Shown here piece by piece: positions 1 to 8,629 of a stretch of 33,625 nucleotides of DNA. Position 1 is the first letter of the stretch. Each line of letters begins with the position of its first letter. The notes beneath the pieces were generated by a model. That model was not told where the DNA came from and searched no databases. It worked only from the letters and a program-made list of their open reading frames with translations. A program made the position numbers and the translations under genes. The stretch is from an uncultured Eubacteriales bacterium (GTDB lineage Bacteria > Bacillota > Clostridia > Christensenellales > CAG-138): assembly GCA_900547135.1 (NCBI GenBank), contig URFJ01000005.1, forward strand, positions 1 through 33,625, in the 5' to 3' direction.

Positions 1-3000
1 TCTACCAGCGTCCACTTGTTATTTGTGATGCCGTTTTCGAAGCTGTCTTCAAACGCGTTATCGCCTATCGGGCCAGGCGTCGGCGTTACAGGCGGTACTG
101 TTGGTGTTACAGGCGGTGTGTCGCCTGAGGTCGCAACGATTGACATGTTGTCGAGTGCAAGCGTAAACTGATCCGTGCAATCGTGGTGACGGAAGGCGAT
201 CGTTATCGTCTGTCCCGCGTATGCGCTCAGGTCGATAACCTTTTCATTCCAACCGGCCGTTGCGATGGTTTCGCCGAATATCCTTGTAAACTGTCCGGTG
301 TTTGACGGATTTGCGGGACCTACATATACGCTGTAGTTCTCAGCAAAATACGTATCGTCAACGCCGCGTACAAAGTACTTGAGTGAAATTTCATCCGCGT
401 CATTCGGCAGTGTAAGATTTTGGGTAATCGTCCAGTTGTCAGGAGTGAGCGGGCCAACATTGTTCATATACGAATATGAACCAAGGAAACCTGTTCCTTC
501 ATAGGGTATCGCTCCTGTTGAATCACGGAACAATGTCCAGTTCTGGCCATCTCCATCGGCGTCAGCAGTAAGCCATTCAGCCAACTCGTCGACGCTTTCA
601 AATCCCCACTCATAGAGGATTGTCTCAATGGGCTGAGGATCAATATGTCCGCCGCCTTCGTATTCGCCGGTAGCGGTATCAATGGTAAACTCCGCTTCGT
701 TAGCCGCATAGTCGCCAAGGAAGAGAACAACTTCGGGTTCGGTTGTCATAACTTCAATGGTCGTGTTTGCGCCACGCTCATTTTCGAAGATACCGTTGTC
801 ATAGTAAACGTCATTGTTGCCGTATACCTTTGCGTAAGCGGCATAGTGAGCGTCGGTGAAGGTGATGCGGATGCCGCCTTCAATCACTTCAACGCTTACG
901 ATTGACGGAGCGGTAAGGTCCTTGGTTACAGGAACTTCCCAAACGCCTTTAGCATTCGCTTCTGAGGTGTAGCCCGGGTTGGCAAGATCCGCGCGGACCT
1001 TGATAACAGCGGACTGGCCATCTGAAAGGGCTGATGCGTTCCATGTCGGGAAGGACATGTAGTTATAGCCCATCTGCTGATAAGGACTGCCGTCGGGCAT
1101 ATGGCCCTTCTTCACGTACGTGCCGCGGGAAAGAACTGTGCTGTTGCCATTGATATCAACAGCGTATTCAACATAAGAGGCGTTCCTCATCATGTTGACA
1201 TAAGCTACGTTTACAGACTCAAACCAGCCGTCACCGTTCGGGGAAACCGCGCCGCGGTCTGCCAGGAACTGCGCTTCGGTCATCTCAACGTACGGGTTGA
1301 TGCCAAGGCCCTGGATTGTGCTGCCAGCCTTATAGCCGATAAGGTTTTCACGAACCTGGCTGTAGGTGGGCTCATCCTGATAGTAGTAAGCGTCCTCTTC
1401 GATCATGGCCGGATGGTTCCAGTCGCCATAGAAGCCGAGGAACGGGATGTTCAGAGTGGAAGGAATAGCGCCCTCACCATCGGCTACGCCTTCGAGCTCT
1501 ACAAAGCCTTCAACAAACATTCCAGCGTCGAAATGATCGGCAAAGAATGTTTTGGCTGCGTCCGTGAGAGTTACAGTTACGCTTACGTTGGCGGTTGCGC
1601 CGGCAAGTACTGTAACGGACTCAGGCATATCAAGTTCTACTACATCGTTGAGCGCATAGGGCGTTCCATCAATGTAATAAACAGTTTCGCCGCCGTACTC
1701 ACCAAGTACTTTTGGGGTCTCGGTGATAACGATCGGATTGATTGTATAAGTTAGCGCTGTGTCGCCAAAGTTATTGATAGTGAAGTTGAGCTCGAACACG
1801 CCGTTTGCACTGCTGCCAACTTCCAGCTTTGGACGTACGTTGTCCGAAACTGAGAGGTAAGCAGTCGTCGTGAGGGCGCTGCCCAGATTCATCATGCCGG
1901 CGCCCTGCTCGCGTACTACGAACGGGTTTCCGTTCTGATCAACGCGCGGGGTTGCCGTGCTCATGAGGATGGCGTCGACGAGTTCCATCTTCGCATTTTC
2001 ATCAGCGCTCGGGAACATTTGATCTACGTATTCCTGTACAATAGCCATACCGCCAGCTACGTGCGGAGCGGCCATTGAGGTTCCATCGCTCAGTTTGTAT
2101 GAATTGTTGCTGGTGAATCCATCAACCGAGTTGATGTTTGCGCCAGGGGCCATGATTTCGGGCTTGATCTTCAGATCGGCGGTGGTGCCGCGGCTTGAGA
2201 ACGAGGTTGGTGTTCCAGTCGCGTCAAAGCCGCTTACCGTAAGCGTGCCGATACCATTGACAGCGTTGTTTACGAGGTGCTGGCCAGCGGCCTGCGTGAT
2301 AGAAACAGCGGGCACAAAGTAATTATCAATAGCCATGTTGATAACTCCAGCCTCGTTGTTATAAATGATAACGCCGATCGCGCCTGCTTCGTAAGCATTG
2401 GCAACTTTGTCGGAGAAGTTGATCTCTCCGCGCGCTATAAGCGCGATTTTTCCGTTGACATTAATTCCAGTAAAGTCTGACGGATTACCAAGGCCCGGAA
2501 TCACTACGTATTCCTGTTCGCCGTTGAGCGTTGAGAACGCAACCGCGGGGTCGCCCGACCTGTCGTTGTAATCAAAGCTCTCGCCGTAGGCTTCAATAAC
2601 GCCGTATGAACCGCCGAGGTTATTTGAAGCGGCAACGCACAGGGACTCGGGGAAGCTTGCGGGTGAACCTACTACGCCGTAATCCGGGTTTGACGCGAGC
2701 TGACGGCCGTTCCAATGGTTTCCGTCATATGTAGCTCCATCGTTACCAGCCGCAACGGACAGATTAACGCCTGCTTCAGCCGTGAGGTTGAGAACGCGCT
2801 CGTAGGTTGAATCGCCGTTGTAATCGGTGAATCCGCAGGATGAGCCAAGGCTCATGTTGGCCGCGTCTACTCCAAGGTATGCGCAGTCTTCGAGAGCAGC
2901 GAGGATTGTGCTCCAGGGAGCGCCGCCTGTAGGCATGAAGACCTGCATTACAACCAGCTGTGCGTCAGGAGCGACGCCCTTGAAATCGGAACCGTTGTTG

Positions 3001-3824
3001 CCAGCGGCTATACCGGCTACATGGCTGCCGTGGTCGCTTGAACCGTGACCCGGGTTGTAGTTGCTTCCATAGTAGTTGTAAGCAAATGGTATTTTGCCGC
3101 TCTTATAAAGCTGGGATATGTTGGAGCCCGCGTTGAGGTTGCTTCCAGCGGCATTGACCAGAGCCTGAAGGGTTTGCTGTGTCCATGCGATGTTTTCAGG
3201 AACCACACTGAAGGCCTCATGGGTAAGGCGGATGCCCGTGTCAATTATGGCAACGGTCTGTCCTTCGCCTGTGTATCCATAATCCCACGCTACGTCAGCG
3301 CCGATGAGACCGACGCTGGTATGCATCTTCGGAACCTCAAATTCAGGGGAAACATAAGCGTTAACGCCGAGTTCCCTGATCTTTTTTACCAGGCTGTACT
3401 CTCCAAAGAAAGAGAAGCCGTTGTAAAGCAGTGTATAGTTATATTTTACATCAAGCTTTACGCCGAGGGCGTTCTCTATCTCTGCCTGCAAGAGATTCTG
3501 TTTTTCCAGCAGTTTGGCTTCTGCTGCGGAGGCAGATTTAACGGACTCGGAAACGGCCATCGCCGGCTCGTCGTCCAGCTCTACGATTATGGACACGATA
3601 TCCGTGTCTTTGGGCTCCTCGACGTCTACGTCGGGAGCGGCATCAAAGAGCTTTCCGTTTTTCATGTCGTTATTGGATGTGGAAGACGCGTTTCCGCGCT
3701 CTCCACCCGACACGTACTCCTGCTCCTTAATCTTTCCGAACTCGGACAGCTCAGCCGCGTTTGCGACTGGAAGCAGGCCAAGAACCAAAAGCAAAGCAAG
3801 AGCTACACTTAGGATTCGCTTCAT
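1..3824 (-). CDS. Secreted S8 subtilisin-like protease with PA and cleaved-adhesin-type domains (3' end outside window)
   Basis: Extracellular serine endopeptidase, probably degrading host or environmental protein. The reading frame is open to the left edge, so about 1274 residues are visible and the C-terminus is missing. The ATG at 3824 follows an AGGAGG site, and residues 1-23 form a signal peptide ending ANA. The triad is complete: Asp195 in IIDTG, His265 in HGSHVAG, Ser583 in GTSMAAPHVAGG, with oxyanion Asn361 in AAGND. Residues about 60-165 look like an I9-type propeptide. A PA domain (about 435-515) is inserted between His and Ser, as in C5a-peptidase and lactocepin relatives. An Fn3-like segment follows the catalytic domain. 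Residues about 1068-1231 resemble a cleaved-adhesin/MAM-like beta-sandwich (GFES, DADGDGQNW). A TPPVTPT linker then leads into a second copy starting FEDSFENG. No anchor is visible because the end is missing. Domain names rest on motif recognition. Confidence 0.93.
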   Translation of the reverse strand, partial: MKRILSVALALLLVLGLLPVANAAELSEFGKIKEQEYVSGGERGNASSTSNNDMKNGKLFDAAPDVDVEEPKDTDIVSIIVELDDEPAMAVSESVKSASAAEAKLLEKQNLLQAEIENALGVKLDVKYNYTLLYNGFSFFGEYSLVKKIRELGVNAYVSPEFEVPKMHTSVGLIGADVAWDYGYTGEGQTVAIIDTGIRLTHEAFSVVPENIAWTQQTLQALVNAAGSNLNAGSNISQLYKSGKIPFAYNYYGSNYNPGHGSSDHGSHVAGIAAGNNGSDFKGVAPDAQLVVMQVFMPTGGAPWSTILAALEDCAYLGVDAANMSLGSSCGFTDYNGDSTYERVLNLTAEAGVNLSVAAGNDGATYDGNHWNGRQLASNPDYGVVGSPASFPESLCVAASNNLGGSYGVIEAYGESFDYNDRSGDPAVAFSTLNGEQEYVVIPGLGNPSDFTGINVNGKIALIARGEINFSDKVANAYEAGAIGVIIYNNEAGVINMAIDNYFVPAVSITQAAGQHLVNNAVNGIGTLTVSGFDATGTPTSFSSRGTTADLKIKPEIMAPGANINSVDGFTSNNSYKLSDGTSMAAPHVAGGMAIVQEYVDQMFPSADENAKMELVDAILMSTATPRVDQNGNPFVVREQGAGMMNLGSALTTTAYLSVSDNVRPKLEVGSSANGVFELNFTINNFGDTALTYTINPIVITETPKVLGEYGGETVYYIDGTPYALNDVVELDMPESVTVLAGATANVSVTVTLTDAAKTFFADHFDAGMFVEGFVELEGVADGEGAIPSTLNIPFLGFYGDWNHPAMIEEDAYYYQDEPTYSQVRENLIGYKAGSTIQGLGINPYVEMTEAQFLADRGAVSPNGDGWFESVNVAYVNMMRNASYVEYAVDINGNSTVLSRGTYVKKGHMPDGSPYQQMGYNYMSFPTWNASALSDGQSAVIKVRADLANPGYTSEANAKGVWEVPVTKDLTAPSIVSVEVIEGGIRITFTDAHYAAYAKVYGNNDVYYDNGIFENERGANTTIEVMTTEPEVVLFLGDYAANEAEFTIDTATGEYEGGGHIDPQPIETILYEWGFESVDELAEWLTADADGDGQNWTLFRDSTGAIPYEGTGFLGSYSYMNNVGPLTPDNWTITQNLTLPNDADEISLKYFVRGVDDTYFAENYSVYVGPANPSNTGQFTRIFGETIATAGWNEKVIDLSAYAGQTITIAFRHHDCTDQFTLALDNMSIVATSGDTPPVTPTVPPVTPTPGPIGDNAFEDSFENGITNNKWTLV

Positions 3825-3969
3825 GAATTTTCCTCCTCTTAAAGCGTTTTTTATGATATCCAACGCTTCCTGGCGGCCGGTGAGCACCGCCGGAAACGGG
3901 TACCATCATTGGTGGGCGGAAGTAACCGTAGGGCATAGAATTACCTGACTGAAACTCCCTAAGACAAGC
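3825..3969 (-). other. Structured leader upstream of the protease
   Basis: The 145 nt between the small exported ORF and the protease start hold a strong hairpin on the minus strand (about 3859-3888, arms TTCCGGCGG and CCGCCAGGAA). It lies roughly 35 nt upstream of the protease ribosome binding site (3829-3838). I do not recognise a riboswitch class. It could be a processing or stability element between two co-transcribed genes. Confidence 0.35.
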
Positions 3970-4284
3970 TCACCTCGCGCTCTTGTTTACCATAAGCGCA
4001 AGGTGATGTCCTGATTGTTTAATATGAACAACTGACGGAGAAATGGGCATGCCCACCGAACTCCAAGGATATGCCTTGTAGTTCCAAAGGCCATACGAAA
4101 TATACGGTATACAGCAACTTGCGTTTGGGCTATAATCCATACTTGTTCGAAGCGTGTGCCTGAAGCGGGTTCCCACGTTGAGGTTATATACAGCTTCATA
4201 CCATGCCTGTATCATAGCGTTGGCAGTATATACAAACGCCGTAACCGTAACAACCAGAATCAGTTTTACTAACCGCTTCATCAT
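3970..4284 (-). CDS. Small exported protein of unknown function
   Basis: A 104-residue protein starting at tandem ATGs (4284 and 4281) behind a GGAAAGGAACGG ribosome site. Residues 1-23 (MMKRLVKL, hydrophobic core, then ANA) form a plausible signal peptide. The mature part is rich in Tyr, Ser and His with an adjacent Cys-Cys pair, and I recognise no domain. The frame stays open upstream to 4476, but that extension would cross the ABC gene's terminator and the promoter at 4348-4376, so the short form is preferred. The protease begins 145 nt downstream on the same strand, so co-transcription is likely. Whether the protein is real depends on conservation, which I cannot test. Confidence 0.45.
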   Translation of the reverse strand: MMKRLVKLILVVTVTAFVYTANAMIQAWYEAVYNLNVGTRFRHTLRTSMDYSPNASCCIPYISYGLWNYKAYPWSSVGMPISPSVVHIKQSGHHLALMVNKSAR

Positions 4285-4313
4285 CCGTTCCTTTCCCCCC
4301 CCATTGTGATGCT

Positions 4314-4328
4314 GCATATTAAATATGC
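4314..4328. promoter_or_regulatory. 15-bp perfect palindrome, candidate operator
   Basis: Seven-base arms GCATATT and AATATGC around a central A. It sits just downstream of the predicted transcription start of the small exported gene and upstream of a run of eight C (4295-4302, G on the coding strand) that abuts the ribosome site. The position would suit repressor binding. No regulator is identified. Confidence 0.35.
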
Positions 4329-4347
4329 ATATATCGCGTATAACATA

Positions 4348-4376
4348 ATTATACCTCTTTTGAGATATGTGTTCAA
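4348..4376 (-). promoter_or_regulatory. Sigma-A promoter for the exported protein/protease unit
   Basis: On the minus strand, -35 TTGAAC (4371-4376) and -10 TATAAT (4348-4353) are separated by exactly 17 bases. The promoter lies about 65 nt upstream of the small exported ORF and downstream of the ABC gene's terminator. It therefore probably drives the small ORF and the protease as a separate unit. Confidence 0.75.
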
Positions 4377-4423
4377 GCAGAAATTTATATTCATATACAC
4401 ACTTGTAAACGAATCCTGTTTTT

Positions 4424-4463
4424 ACGACAAACGGCCAAATCCCCTCTTTAAGGCATTTGGCCG
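4424..4463 (-). terminator. Rho-independent terminator after the ABC ATPase
   Basis: On the minus strand a 9-bp stem CGGCCAAAT/ATTTGGCCG (4432-4440 and 4455-4463) is followed by TTTGTC, about 30 nt past the ABC gene's stop codon. The T-run is short, but placement and stem strength are good. Confidence 0.7.
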
Positions 4464-4493
4464 CTCTGTTAATCATTTTCTATAGAATTTCCA

Positions 4494-5186
4494 TTATTTA
4501 TCCGTAATATCCTCTATAAATCCGTCGCCAAGACGTATCACCTTATCCGCCATACGTGCTATCTCCATATCGTGCGTTACAAGAATTACGGTTTGATTAA
4601 ATTTGTGCGCTATAGCCTTTAATAGCTTCAATACCTCGTCGCCTGTCTTGGGGTCAAGGTTTCCCGTTGGCTCGTCGGCGAGTACGATGGCAGGCTTGCT
4701 AATCAGCGCCCTCGCAATAGCTACCCTCTGCTGTTCGCCTCCGGAGAGCTCATCCGGATAATTACTAAGTTTCCCGCGGATGTCCAACGCATCGATCACC
4801 TCGTTGAAATGCTCTTCATCAACCTTGCGGCCATCCAGGTGAACCGGCATAAGTATGTTTTCCAGGGCGGTATGTTCTCCAAGAAGATTATAAGCCTGGA
4901 ACACAAACCCAATACGCCTGCGCCTGAGTGCCGCCAGCTCCTTGTCCTTGAGTTCAAATACGCTTTTCCCCTCAAGGTAAAGCTTGCCCTCAGTGGGCCT
5001 GTCCAAGCCGCCCAGAATGTGCAGGAGCGTTGACTTGCCTGAGCCGCTTCGTCCTATTATGGCGTAAAACACCCCCTCTTCAATGTTGAGATCCGACGGT
5101 TTCAGCGCCTTTGCCTCAAGGCTTGTTCCTCCCGCATACGTTTTTGCGATTTTTTCGGCCTTTAAAATAATGTGCCTGTTCTCCAT
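4494..5186 (-). CDS. ABC transporter ATP-binding protein, MacB/LolD type
   Basis: Cytoplasmic ATPase subunit of the MacB/LolD/FtsE-like group, whose members energise extrusion of peptides, lipoproteins or antibiotics through FtsX-domain permeases. All nucleotide-binding motifs are intact in the 230 residues: Walker A GRSGSGKST (45-53), Q-loop in FVFQAYN (94-100), signature LSGGEQQR (147-154), Walker B IVLADEPTGN (167-176), and the switch His in VTHD (205). The length is typical. The start follows a GGGAGGAG site. No FtsX-type permease lies beside it: the next gene downstream is beyond a terminator and on its own promoter. It is therefore a single-gene unit here whose partner must be elsewhere or has been lost. 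Substrate unknown. Confidence 0.93.
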   Translation of the reverse strand: MENRHIILKAEKIAKTYAGGTSLEAKALKPSDLNIEEGVFYAIIGRSGSGKSTLLHILGGLDRPTEGKLYLEGKSVFELKDKELAALRRRRIGFVFQAYNLLGEHTALENILMPVHLDGRKVDEEHFNEVIDALDIRGKLSNYPDELSGGEQQRVAIARALISKPAIVLADEPTGNLDPKTGDEVLKLLKAIAHKFNQTVILVTHDMEIARMADKVIRLGDGFIEDITDK

Positions 5187-5215
5187 TATGCCGCTCCTCC
5201 CTTAAATATTATTTT

Positions 5216-5221
5216 ATTATA
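5216..5221 (-). promoter_or_regulatory. Likely -10 box of the ABC ATPase promoter
   Basis: TATAAT on the minus strand about 30 nt upstream of the start codon, preceded by an AT-rich stretch. No good -35 hexamer stands at 17 nt, so only the -10 is called. Confidence 0.45.
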
Positions 5222-5741
5222 CCACCATCCGGTCTAAAATGATTAAGAGTTAACTTTTTAATACTCAACAATATTAAAATAATATTGATTCTATCATCAA
5301 TTTACTGGCAGCAATATACGTGCCACCGGATTTACAAGAAATGTTTACATTTAAGACCAAGTTTCATATCTTGTCTTCCAGTTACAGGTTCCGCTGCCGC
5401 TACAGGAACCCGTTCAATGCCCGAATATAATCGCCGGCGCCCCGCCTCCTTTATGCCGCAAATCCGCCCTTGTTTTGAACTTTTGCTCCCCTTTTCGGCC
5501 TGATATACTTATCACGCTGAGGAACTGCGCCAAACGGTCCGCCGCCATCCGTACTGGTTGGAACAGTTCCCTTCCGCCGGGCAAAGCAGGATAATTCCGC
5601 TAAAGCTTAAGGCGGTACGCACACGGCCATCAGAAGTAATGCCTTAGCGCACCGCCTTATTTTTGTTGCCCGAAAAAATCCGTGCCGTCCGATTAAAACG
5701 GGCATGCGCCTTTAACTAAGGCGCGGGAAAGGAGCGTATTG
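5222..5741. other. Gap between host ABC gene and phage block; no gene seen
   Basis: About 520 nt without a convincing gene on either strand. It includes an AT-rich inverted repeat near 5267-5288, short open frames with no ribosome sites, and the terminator-like hairpin at 5608-5664. The expected phage portal and terminase genes, which normally precede the scaffold, are absent. I see no recognisable fragment of them. Confidence 0.6.
5608..5664 (+). terminator. Terminator-like hairpin upstream of the phage block
   Basis: Arms of 13 bases (5608-5620 and 5647-5659, core TAAGGCGGT/ACCGCCTTA, one mismatch) with a 26-nt loop, followed by TTTTT (5660-5664). It would stop plus-strand transcription coming from the left and insulates the phage block. 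There is no plus-strand gene immediately upstream, so it may be left over from a lost gene. Confidence 0.6.
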
Positions 5742-6314
5742 ATGAATTTGATGAGCAGGATGTTTGGAGCGTCCAGAGAAGGGCGCTCCAAGGAGGAAAC
5801 GCAGGCCGATACGGCTTCCGCGGAGCTTTTGGATGCGGCCATGGCAATAGGAATGGATATACTCAGCCGGGCGGCCGGGGAGCTGGGAGTTACGCCGGAG
5901 GAAGCGGCCGCGATTATGGGCGCGGACGGAAGAGTCCCCTCGAGCATAGAGACTATAAGCGCACGCGCGGCCCAAGCGCTGGCTGGCATGCAGAATTCGG
6001 GAGAGCTCAAGCTGCCTGTAGAGGCTTACTTAAAGGATCCCGAGTTTGCAAATATGCTTAAAGAGATGCCGTGCAGGGCGGCCGTACGGCTGTATGACGC
6101 AACAAGCGCAACAAACGCCGCTGGCGAGCGGATGAACGGAGCATTGGATGTGATAGAAAAGATCAAGGCCAGACAGTCTCTGCCAGGCTCCATGCGGCCA
6201 TCCGCGCCGGTATCGGGGGAAAAGGATTATGCCGGCATGTCCGTCGCCCAGTTTAGACGGCTAAAGGAGCTGTTCAGGAAATCCGCGGCGGACGGGAACC
6301 GCGTAAGGCTGTAA
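5742..6314 (+). CDS. Phage scaffolding-like protein
   Basis: A 190-residue protein directly upstream of the major capsid gene, where tailed phages encode the head scaffold. The ATG at 5742 has an AAAGGAG site; the TTG just before it is less likely. The sequence is charged, mostly helical and free of Cys-rich or membrane segments: a Lys/Glu-rich head, an Ala-rich helix, then a basic C-terminus around DYAGMSVAQFRRLKELF (about 167-183). A helix-turn-helix-like basic tail that docks on capsid subunits is typical of scaffolds. The functional call rests on position and composition, not on a diagnostic motif. An internal or decoration protein is the alternative. Confidence 0.6.
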   Translation: MNLMSRMFGASREGRSKEETQADTASAELLDAAMAIGMDILSRAAGELGVTPEEAAAIMGADGRVPSSIETISARAAQALAGMQNSGELKLPVEAYLKDPEFANMLKEMPCRAAVRLYDATSATNAAGERMNGALDVIEKIKARQSLPGSMRPSAPVSGEKDYAGMSVAQFRRLKELFRKSAADGNRVRL

Positions 6315-6352
6315 CCGTCGACAGTTATTTATGAAGAAAGGAAGGAACCATT

Positions 6353-7555
6353 ATGACCAATACCACTCTAAATACAGCTTCAACTACAGGCCTCAACAAG
6401 AGCTTTTACGACAGGCAGCTCCTTGAAAGCGCTAAAACGCGCTTTATACACGCAAAGTTTGGCCAGAAACGGTCAATTCCGAGAAATAGCGGAAAGCATG
6501 TGGAGTTTCGCCGCTGGAACCTGTTTAACCCCAACGTTGAGGCTAACGCCCTTGAAGAAGGGGTAACGCCCCAGGGCCAATCGCTGTCCCAGAGCAGCGT
6601 TGAAGCTGAGGTAAAGCAGTACGGCGCCTTTGTTGAGGTAAGCGACCTTCTGGATATGACGGGTTACGACCAGGTGATTGCGGATACAACGGAGCTTTTG
6701 GGCGAACAGCTGGGCACGGTTGTAGAATGGGTGACCCGCGACGCAGTATGCGCCGGCAACAACGTGCAGTACGCTGGAGGCAAGACCGCGAGGATACAGC
6801 TTGAAGCAAGCGACAAGCTCACTGTGGATGAGATAAGAAAGGCAGTGCGCACGCTTAAGCGCGCAAAGGCGCGCCCCTTCTGCGAAGACGGCAGGAAGCC
6901 GCACTTCATATGCATTTGCTCTCCGGAGGCTACATATGATCTCCAAAGCGACCAGCTTTGGCAGGATGTTTCAAAATACAGCAACGCCGAACAGATATAT
7001 TCCGGCGAGATCGGCAGGCTTTTCGGGGTGGTATTCGTGGAGAGCACCGAGGCCAAGGCGTTCAGGCAAAGCGTGAGGAACCAGGTTAAAAACTCGACTA
7101 CGTCTTCTACTTCCTTTATATTGAAAAAGCCACCGACGGACATGGAAAAGGCGTATCTATCCACGCCCTCGAACAAAATCAAGATAGGCTCGTCCGAATA
7201 TACACTCGCTTCAAGCAATCCGTTCAATTCCGACACCAACACGGTGCGGCTCTCCGCAAGCGCTACGCTTGCCGCAGACGCCGCTGTATACAGCGAGGAC
7301 GCGGGGGCGGTAAATACCTCCGACTATACGGCCGCGGAAGTTCATGCTACGCTTTTATTCGGCAAGGACGCGTATGGGGTTATAGACGTCGAGGGGCACG
7401 GCGCGCTTCAGACGATAATAAAGCCCCACGGGTCGGCCGGCACCTCCGATCCTCTTAACCAGCGTGCCACCGTAGGAGCTAAGGTTGCAGCATACACGGC
7501 TACGATTCTAAACGAGCTGTGGATCTTAAGAATTGAGCATGGGGCAAGCAACTGA
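6353..7555 (+). CDS. Phage major capsid protein, N4-gp56 family
   Basis: HK97-fold shell protein that assembles the icosahedral head. The 400 residues match the N4-gp56 group in their N-terminal pattern (FYDRQLLESAKTRFIHAKFG at about 19-38), in GKHVEFRRW (47-55), in the EEGVTPQG loop (about 67-74), and in the segment where a stretch beginning YGAFVEVSDLLDM leads to the long helix ending WVTRDAV. An aaggaaGGAACC ribosome site precedes the ATG. Length and reading frame are intact. The family occurs mainly in podovirus-like and some siphovirus heads, which fits the adaptor and nozzle genes downstream. The gene has no neighbouring portal or terminase here, which is unusual for this family. Confidence 0.88.
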   Translation: MTNTTLNTASTTGLNKSFYDRQLLESAKTRFIHAKFGQKRSIPRNSGKHVEFRRWNLFNPNVEANALEEGVTPQGQSLSQSSVEAEVKQYGAFVEVSDLLDMTGYDQVIADTTELLGEQLGTVVEWVTRDAVCAGNNVQYAGGKTARIQLEASDKLTVDEIRKAVRTLKRAKARPFCEDGRKPHFICICSPEATYDLQSDQLWQDVSKYSNAEQIYSGEIGRLFGVVFVESTEAKAFRQSVRNQVKNSTTSSTSFILKKPPTDMEKAYLSTPSNKIKIGSSEYTLASSNPFNSDTNTVRLSASATLAADAAVYSEDAGAVNTSDYTAAEVHATLLFGKDAYGVIDVEGHGALQTIIKPHGSAGTSDPLNQRATVGAKVAAYTATILNELWILRIEHGASN

Positions 7556-7598
7556 TAGAGCCGCGCCCACTAAAGCTTTCGGGCAGGCGCTTTGCAAA

Positions 7599-7624
7599 AG
7601 GGACAGCCGGCAAGGACTGTCCCT
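7599..7624 (+). other. Hairpin between capsid gene and next phage gene
   Basis: Perfect 8-bp arms AGGGACAG and CTGTCCCT with a 10-nt loop, and no T-run behind it. It may stabilise or process the abundant capsid mRNA relative to the downstream genes. Confidence 0.4.
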
Positions 7625-7657
7625 ACATTCCGGCCCTTTGGCCACCAGGAGGCAATA

Positions 7658-8629
7658 ATGGCTTATAGTTATATTGTAAAAAAGAAGAAAAGGTTTCCAT
7701 ATCTATTGAATGCCGGCAACGCTGCTGAGAATCATATGGCATTGGCAGCCAAAGCTGACAAAGGCGGCTACCGTTCCTACCGGGACACCGGCAATCACTC
7801 GAGCGATCCAAACCCTAAGGGACGGGAATATGCGGCCAATCAATACGGCCAAGGCGCCGCCTCAACGGGCGCGCAAACGGCCCAAATCGGCACAAACGCT
7901 CTGGAAAGCTACTATAGGGCGCTTTTGGAGCTGTTTTCCGTACCAGGCGTAACGGTACAGGCGCCATCCTATGACGAGCTCGGCGAAGCCTTTGAGTCGA
8001 TCATGCGCCCTGGCGTAGATACCGCTATTGATAACCGCTATGAGGCGGGAGCACTGAATATGGCCGAGTTAGAGGCGGACGCATATTCCCGCGGCATGGG
8101 AAGCTCATCGTTCGTATCATCCATGAACGCACGGGAGCAGGACGATATACAGACGGATATAGCCGCCATTGAGGCGCAATACGCCGCCGCCATTGCCGAG
8201 CAGCTATATAAGGCAATGAACACATACAATGAAATGAATCTGCAGGCCCAGATGTTTAACGCTCAGATGCGTCAAAACGCGCAGAATTCAGCAGCCGCCC
8301 ATGCGCTTGACATGTATGGTATGCGCAATTCGCAATCCGGAGGAGGCAGGCGGCAAGGGACCTCCGGCCTGGCCGAAAGCCCCTATTCAGGGCTTAGCCT
8401 TACGGACTGCGAAGACTATATAGAATCGCTTTCCCAAAGCGATCGCAGCTCCCTTTTTACCGGCTCCACCCAATACTGGAGATCCAGAAGAAACGAGATC
8501 ATTAACAGCCTGGGGAATGATGCGTACGAGCGCCTCAGGAACAGGTATCACAGAGACGCCGCGCGCGGCTCTACAGGAGCGCGCGGCGGAACATCGGGCG
8601 GAGGGCATATGGCATGGCAGCTGAACTGA
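7658..8629 (+). CDS. Phage structural or internal virion protein, unrecognised
   Basis: The ATG at 7658 (323 residues, MAYSYIVKKKK) has a perfect CAGGAGG site, while an in-frame upstream ATG at 7592 falls before a hairpin and lacks one. The basic N-terminus is followed by an Ala/Gln/Glu-rich helical middle (about 110-230, with dense AIEAQYAAAIAEQ-type heptads), a Gly/Ser/Arg stretch and a C-terminal helical segment with WRSRRNEI. Long Ala/Gln helices occur in podovirus internal (ejection) proteins, but no motif proves this. The 3' end overlaps the fibre gene by 16 nt, which implies translational coupling. Confidence 0.55.
   Translation: MAYSYIVKKKKRFPYLLNAGNAAENHMALAAKADKGGYRSYRDTGNHSSDPNPKGREYAANQYGQGAASTGAQTAQIGTNALESYYRALLELFSVPGVTVQAPSYDELGEAFESIMRPGVDTAIDNRYEAGALNMAELEADAYSRGMGSSSFVSSMNAREQDDIQTDIAAIEAQYAAAIAEQLYKAMNTYNEMNLQAQMFNAQMRQNAQNSAAAHALDMYGMRNSQSGGGRRQGTSGLAESPYSGLSLTDCEDYIESLSQSDRSSLFTGSTQYWRSRRNEIINSLGNDAYERLRNRYHRDAARGSTGARGGTSGGGHMAWQLN

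Noticed and set aside
3045..3812. Long plus-strand open frame (255 codons) and others such as 1101-1754
   Set aside because: They lie wholly antisense to the S8 protease gene, have no ribosome sites, and encode no recognisable proteins.
3825..3969. Possible riboswitch in the protease leader
   Set aside because: A strong hairpin is present, but no conserved motif of a known class (c-di-GMP, SAM, ZTP, Mn and others) could be found.
4285..4476. Upstream extension of the small exported ORF to 168 residues
   Set aside because: It would run through the ABC gene's terminator and a consensus promoter. The start at 4284 has its own ribosome site and signal peptide.
5739..5741. TTG start for the scaffold-like gene
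   Set aside because: The adjacent ATG at 5742 has the correct distance from the AAAGGAG site.
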